64,000 bases of DNA, taken from positions 1,116,001 to 1,180,000 of the forward strand of contig OZ250175.1 of assembly GCA_965238155.1 (NCBI GenBank), read 5' to 3'. Both the position numbers and the translations under genes were made by a program. Numbering within the stretch: the stretch's first letter is position 1; each line of letters begins with the position of its first letter. Positions 62,087 to 64,000 of this stretch are shown piece after piece. The notes beneath the pieces are model-generated. The model made no database searches. It saw only the letters and a list, made by a program, of their open reading frames with translations, and had not been told where the DNA came from. The DNA is from BJGV01 sp964196335. Lineage in GTDB: Bacteria > Pseudomonadota > Gammaproteobacteria > Burkholderiales > Nitrosomonadaceae.

Positions 62087-63690
62087 TTATACTACACCCT
62101 GGTCTAGCAAGTACTCTTCATAGCTTCCTTTAAAATCAGTGATTCCATCTGGTTTCATATCAATGATACGAGTTGCCAGTGAGGATACAAATTCTCTGTC
62201 ATGAGAGACAAAGATCAAAGTGCCTGTATATTTTTCCAACGCAGTGTTGAGTGATTCAATAGACTCCATATCAAGGTGGTTAGTTGGCTCATCCATAAGT
62301 AATACATTAGATTTTTGTAGCATAAGTTTTCCAAATAGCATACGCCCCTGTTCCCCTCCTGAGATTACTTTTACTGGTTTATTTACTTCATCACCTGAGA
62401 ATAATAACCTGCCTAATACGCTACGTACGGCCTGATCATCATCAGTTTCCTGCCTCCATTGAGTCATCCAGTCTGTAAGTGAGACATTCATTTCAAAGTC
62501 TGCGGCATGGTCCTGAGTAAAGTAGCTATGGCACGCTTTTTCTGCCCACTTTATCTCTCCTTCATCCGGTTTAAGATCACCAGACAAACACCTTAATAGT
62601 GTAGTTTTACCAATACCATTTGGTCCTATGATGGCAATTTTCTCACCTGCTTCAATATTAATGCTAAATCTTTTAAATAATGGTTTCTCCATACCAGAGA
62701 AATGTTTACTAATACTTTGTACGGATACTGCTAATCGATATAATTTATTTTTATCATCAACTTCAAAACGAATGTAAGGGTATTGGCGGCTAGATAGCTT
62801 TACGTCTTCTAATTTTATTTTTTCTATTTGTCTGGCACGGCTGGTTGCTTGCCTTGCTTTTGAGGCATTAGCCGAAAAACGACTTACAAATGATTGTAAT
62901 TCAGCGATTTGAGATTTTTTTTTGCATTGTTTGATAGCATGCGTTCTCTAACCTGGGTAGAGGCAGTCATATATTCATCATAATTACCCGGATAAACACG
63001 GATCTCGCCATAATCCAGATCAGCCATATGTGTGCATACACTATTAAGGAAATGTCGGTCATGTGAGATGATTACAATGGTACTCTTACTTGCATTGATC
63101 ACATCTTCCAGCCAGCGAATAGTATTGATATCAAGATTATTTGTTGGTTCATCCAATAACATAATTTCTGGATCAGAAAATAAAGCTTGGGCAAGTAGCA
63201 CACGTAATTTTAATCCGGGAGCAATTCCACTCATTAATCCCTGATGCTGAGATAGTGGGATACCAACACCTAGTAATAATTCTCCGGCACGAGCCTCTGC
63301 TGAATATCCATCAAGTTCACCAAAGCGAGTTTCAAGCTCAGCAGCATGCATATAATCTGATTCATCAGCATCTGGATTTGCATAGATTGCATCACGCTCT
63401 TCCTTTACACTCCACAGTTCATCATGACCCATCATCACCGTATCTAGTACCAGAAAGTTTTCAAAAGCAAATTGGTCCTGACGAAGTTTACCCACGCGGT
63501 CATTTACATCAACACTGACATTTCCAGAGGTTGAATCAAGATCACCTCCAAGAATTTTCATGAAAGTAGATTTTCCACATCCGTTTGCACCAATTAGGCC
63601 ATAACGATTTCTGTCTCCAAATTTTACTGAAACATTTTCAAACAATGGCTTTGCACCAAACTGCATGGTGATATTGGCGGTATTAATCAA
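62087..63690 (-). pseudogene. ybiT: ABC-F ATPase YbiT, split by a 1-base deletion in an A-run
   Basis: ABC-F family ribosome-associated ATPase. The first half (63690 to 62884) has Walker A GANGCGKSTFM, signature-like MSGIAPGLKLRVLLAQALF and LLDEPTNNLD. It then runs into a stop. The second half continues in another frame through AELQSFVSRFSANASKARQ and ends at 62087 with GPNGIGKTTLL and LLMDEPTNHLD. The break lies in a run of nine A bases (minus strand) within AKKK; ten would restore a 534-residue protein, close to YbiT (530). The start is TTG at 63690. Real mutation, slippage site or sequencing error are all possible. Confidence 0.88.
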
Positions 63691-64000
63691 AATTCTCCCT
63701 TCCCTTTCAGAAATTTTATGTAAAAAAGCTGCTATTTTATATGGTTTTATGTCTAATTCCGAGATTCTCTTAACTTAAATACATTACTAGATCTGAATAG
63801 TGGTGATATTTTAATGAGAGATAAACTATTATTTTTTGTAATTATGTACTTATTCACTTTTTATATAGGATGTAATCCAGTTTGGATTCTACTATTGAGG
63901 TCTTAATAGACCCAAATAAACATGACTGCTGATATAGGCATAAATCATGTATCATTATGGCTTCAAAATTATGTCCCATGCTCTATGAAAGTTACTTTCC
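63691..64000. other. Intergenic stretch and window edge
   Basis: 310 AT-rich bases upstream of ybiT. A frame starting with ATG at 63922 is open to the end of the window (26 codons, MTADIGINHVSLWLQNY...). It has no clear ribosome binding site, so I cannot call it a gene. Confidence 0.3.

Overview
The window is a chromosomal segment of a low-GC (roughly 40% by eye) ammonia-oxidising proteobacterium. The strongest evidence is an octahaem hydroxylamine oxidoreductase (haoA) with eight CxxCH motifs, a 24-residue signal peptide and the P460 cross-linking tyrosine at precursor position 491, followed by haoB. Methanotrophs also carry haoAB, so the physiology is inferred. I cannot decide between a beta- (Nitrosomonas-like) and a gammaproteobacterial nitrifier: SucCD look betaproteobacterial, while RNase R, the rpsF-rpsR-rplI-dnaB order without priB, and pilSR-ampD look more gammaproteobacterial.

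Layout. 1-1180: 3' end of the ribosomal/RNA polymerase operon (rpoA, rplQ, terminator). 1300-2705: divergent retropepsin-like protease and glutamine amidotransferase. 2899-5657: haoA-haoB. 5674-7859: convergent three-gene operon ending in a LOV blue-light photoreceptor. 8027-18216: housekeeping and carbon metabolism (gluQ, hprA-sucC-sucD, DUF853 ATPase, then dacA-dat-ybeD-lipB-lipA). 18284-21771: Mla-type lipid transport operon. 21988-24282: ybdD-cstA. 24655-33766: tRNA-Leu(CAG), rnr-rlmB, rpsF-rpsR-rplI, dnaB, queD, a radical SAM protein, lysC and tRNA-Ser(GCT).

33753-46632 is an integrative island in the 3' end of tRNA-Ser(GCT), bounded by a 14-bp direct repeat and carrying an 18-bp candidate integrase arm site at each end. 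It holds a type I restriction system with an Abi_C-like gene between hsdS and hsdR, a HEPN/AbiU2-like gene beside a membrane protein, an inovirus Gp2-type replication protein, an AlpA-type regulator and a P4-type integrase. The tRNA's probable original terminator now lies beyond the far end of the island.

48027-56246 is the most interesting part: eight same-strand genes for what looks like an undescribed envelope machine. They encode a secreted low-complexity protein, a lipoprotein, a membrane-anchored coiled-coil/TPR-like protein, a membrane PEGA-FGE protein, a 48-residue membrane peptide, an ExbB/TolQ/MotA-type proton channel and two paralogous von Willebrand A proteins. The N-terminal membrane helices of the vWA proteins resemble the ExbD/TolR helix, including its aspartate. 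I infer a proton-driven stator complex whose periplasmic part is a vWA domain instead of a peptidoglycan- or TonB-type domain.

The last 8 kb carries small envelope genes, pilS-pilR, ampD and a ybiT-type ABC-F gene. Three reading frames are broken here: pilS has an in-frame amber codon just before its H-box, ybiT lacks one A in an A-run, and a 153-bp tandem-repeat gene is frameshifted in its last repeat. A 30-32 bp palindromic repeat occurs three times, twice flanking the hsd operon and once outside the island.
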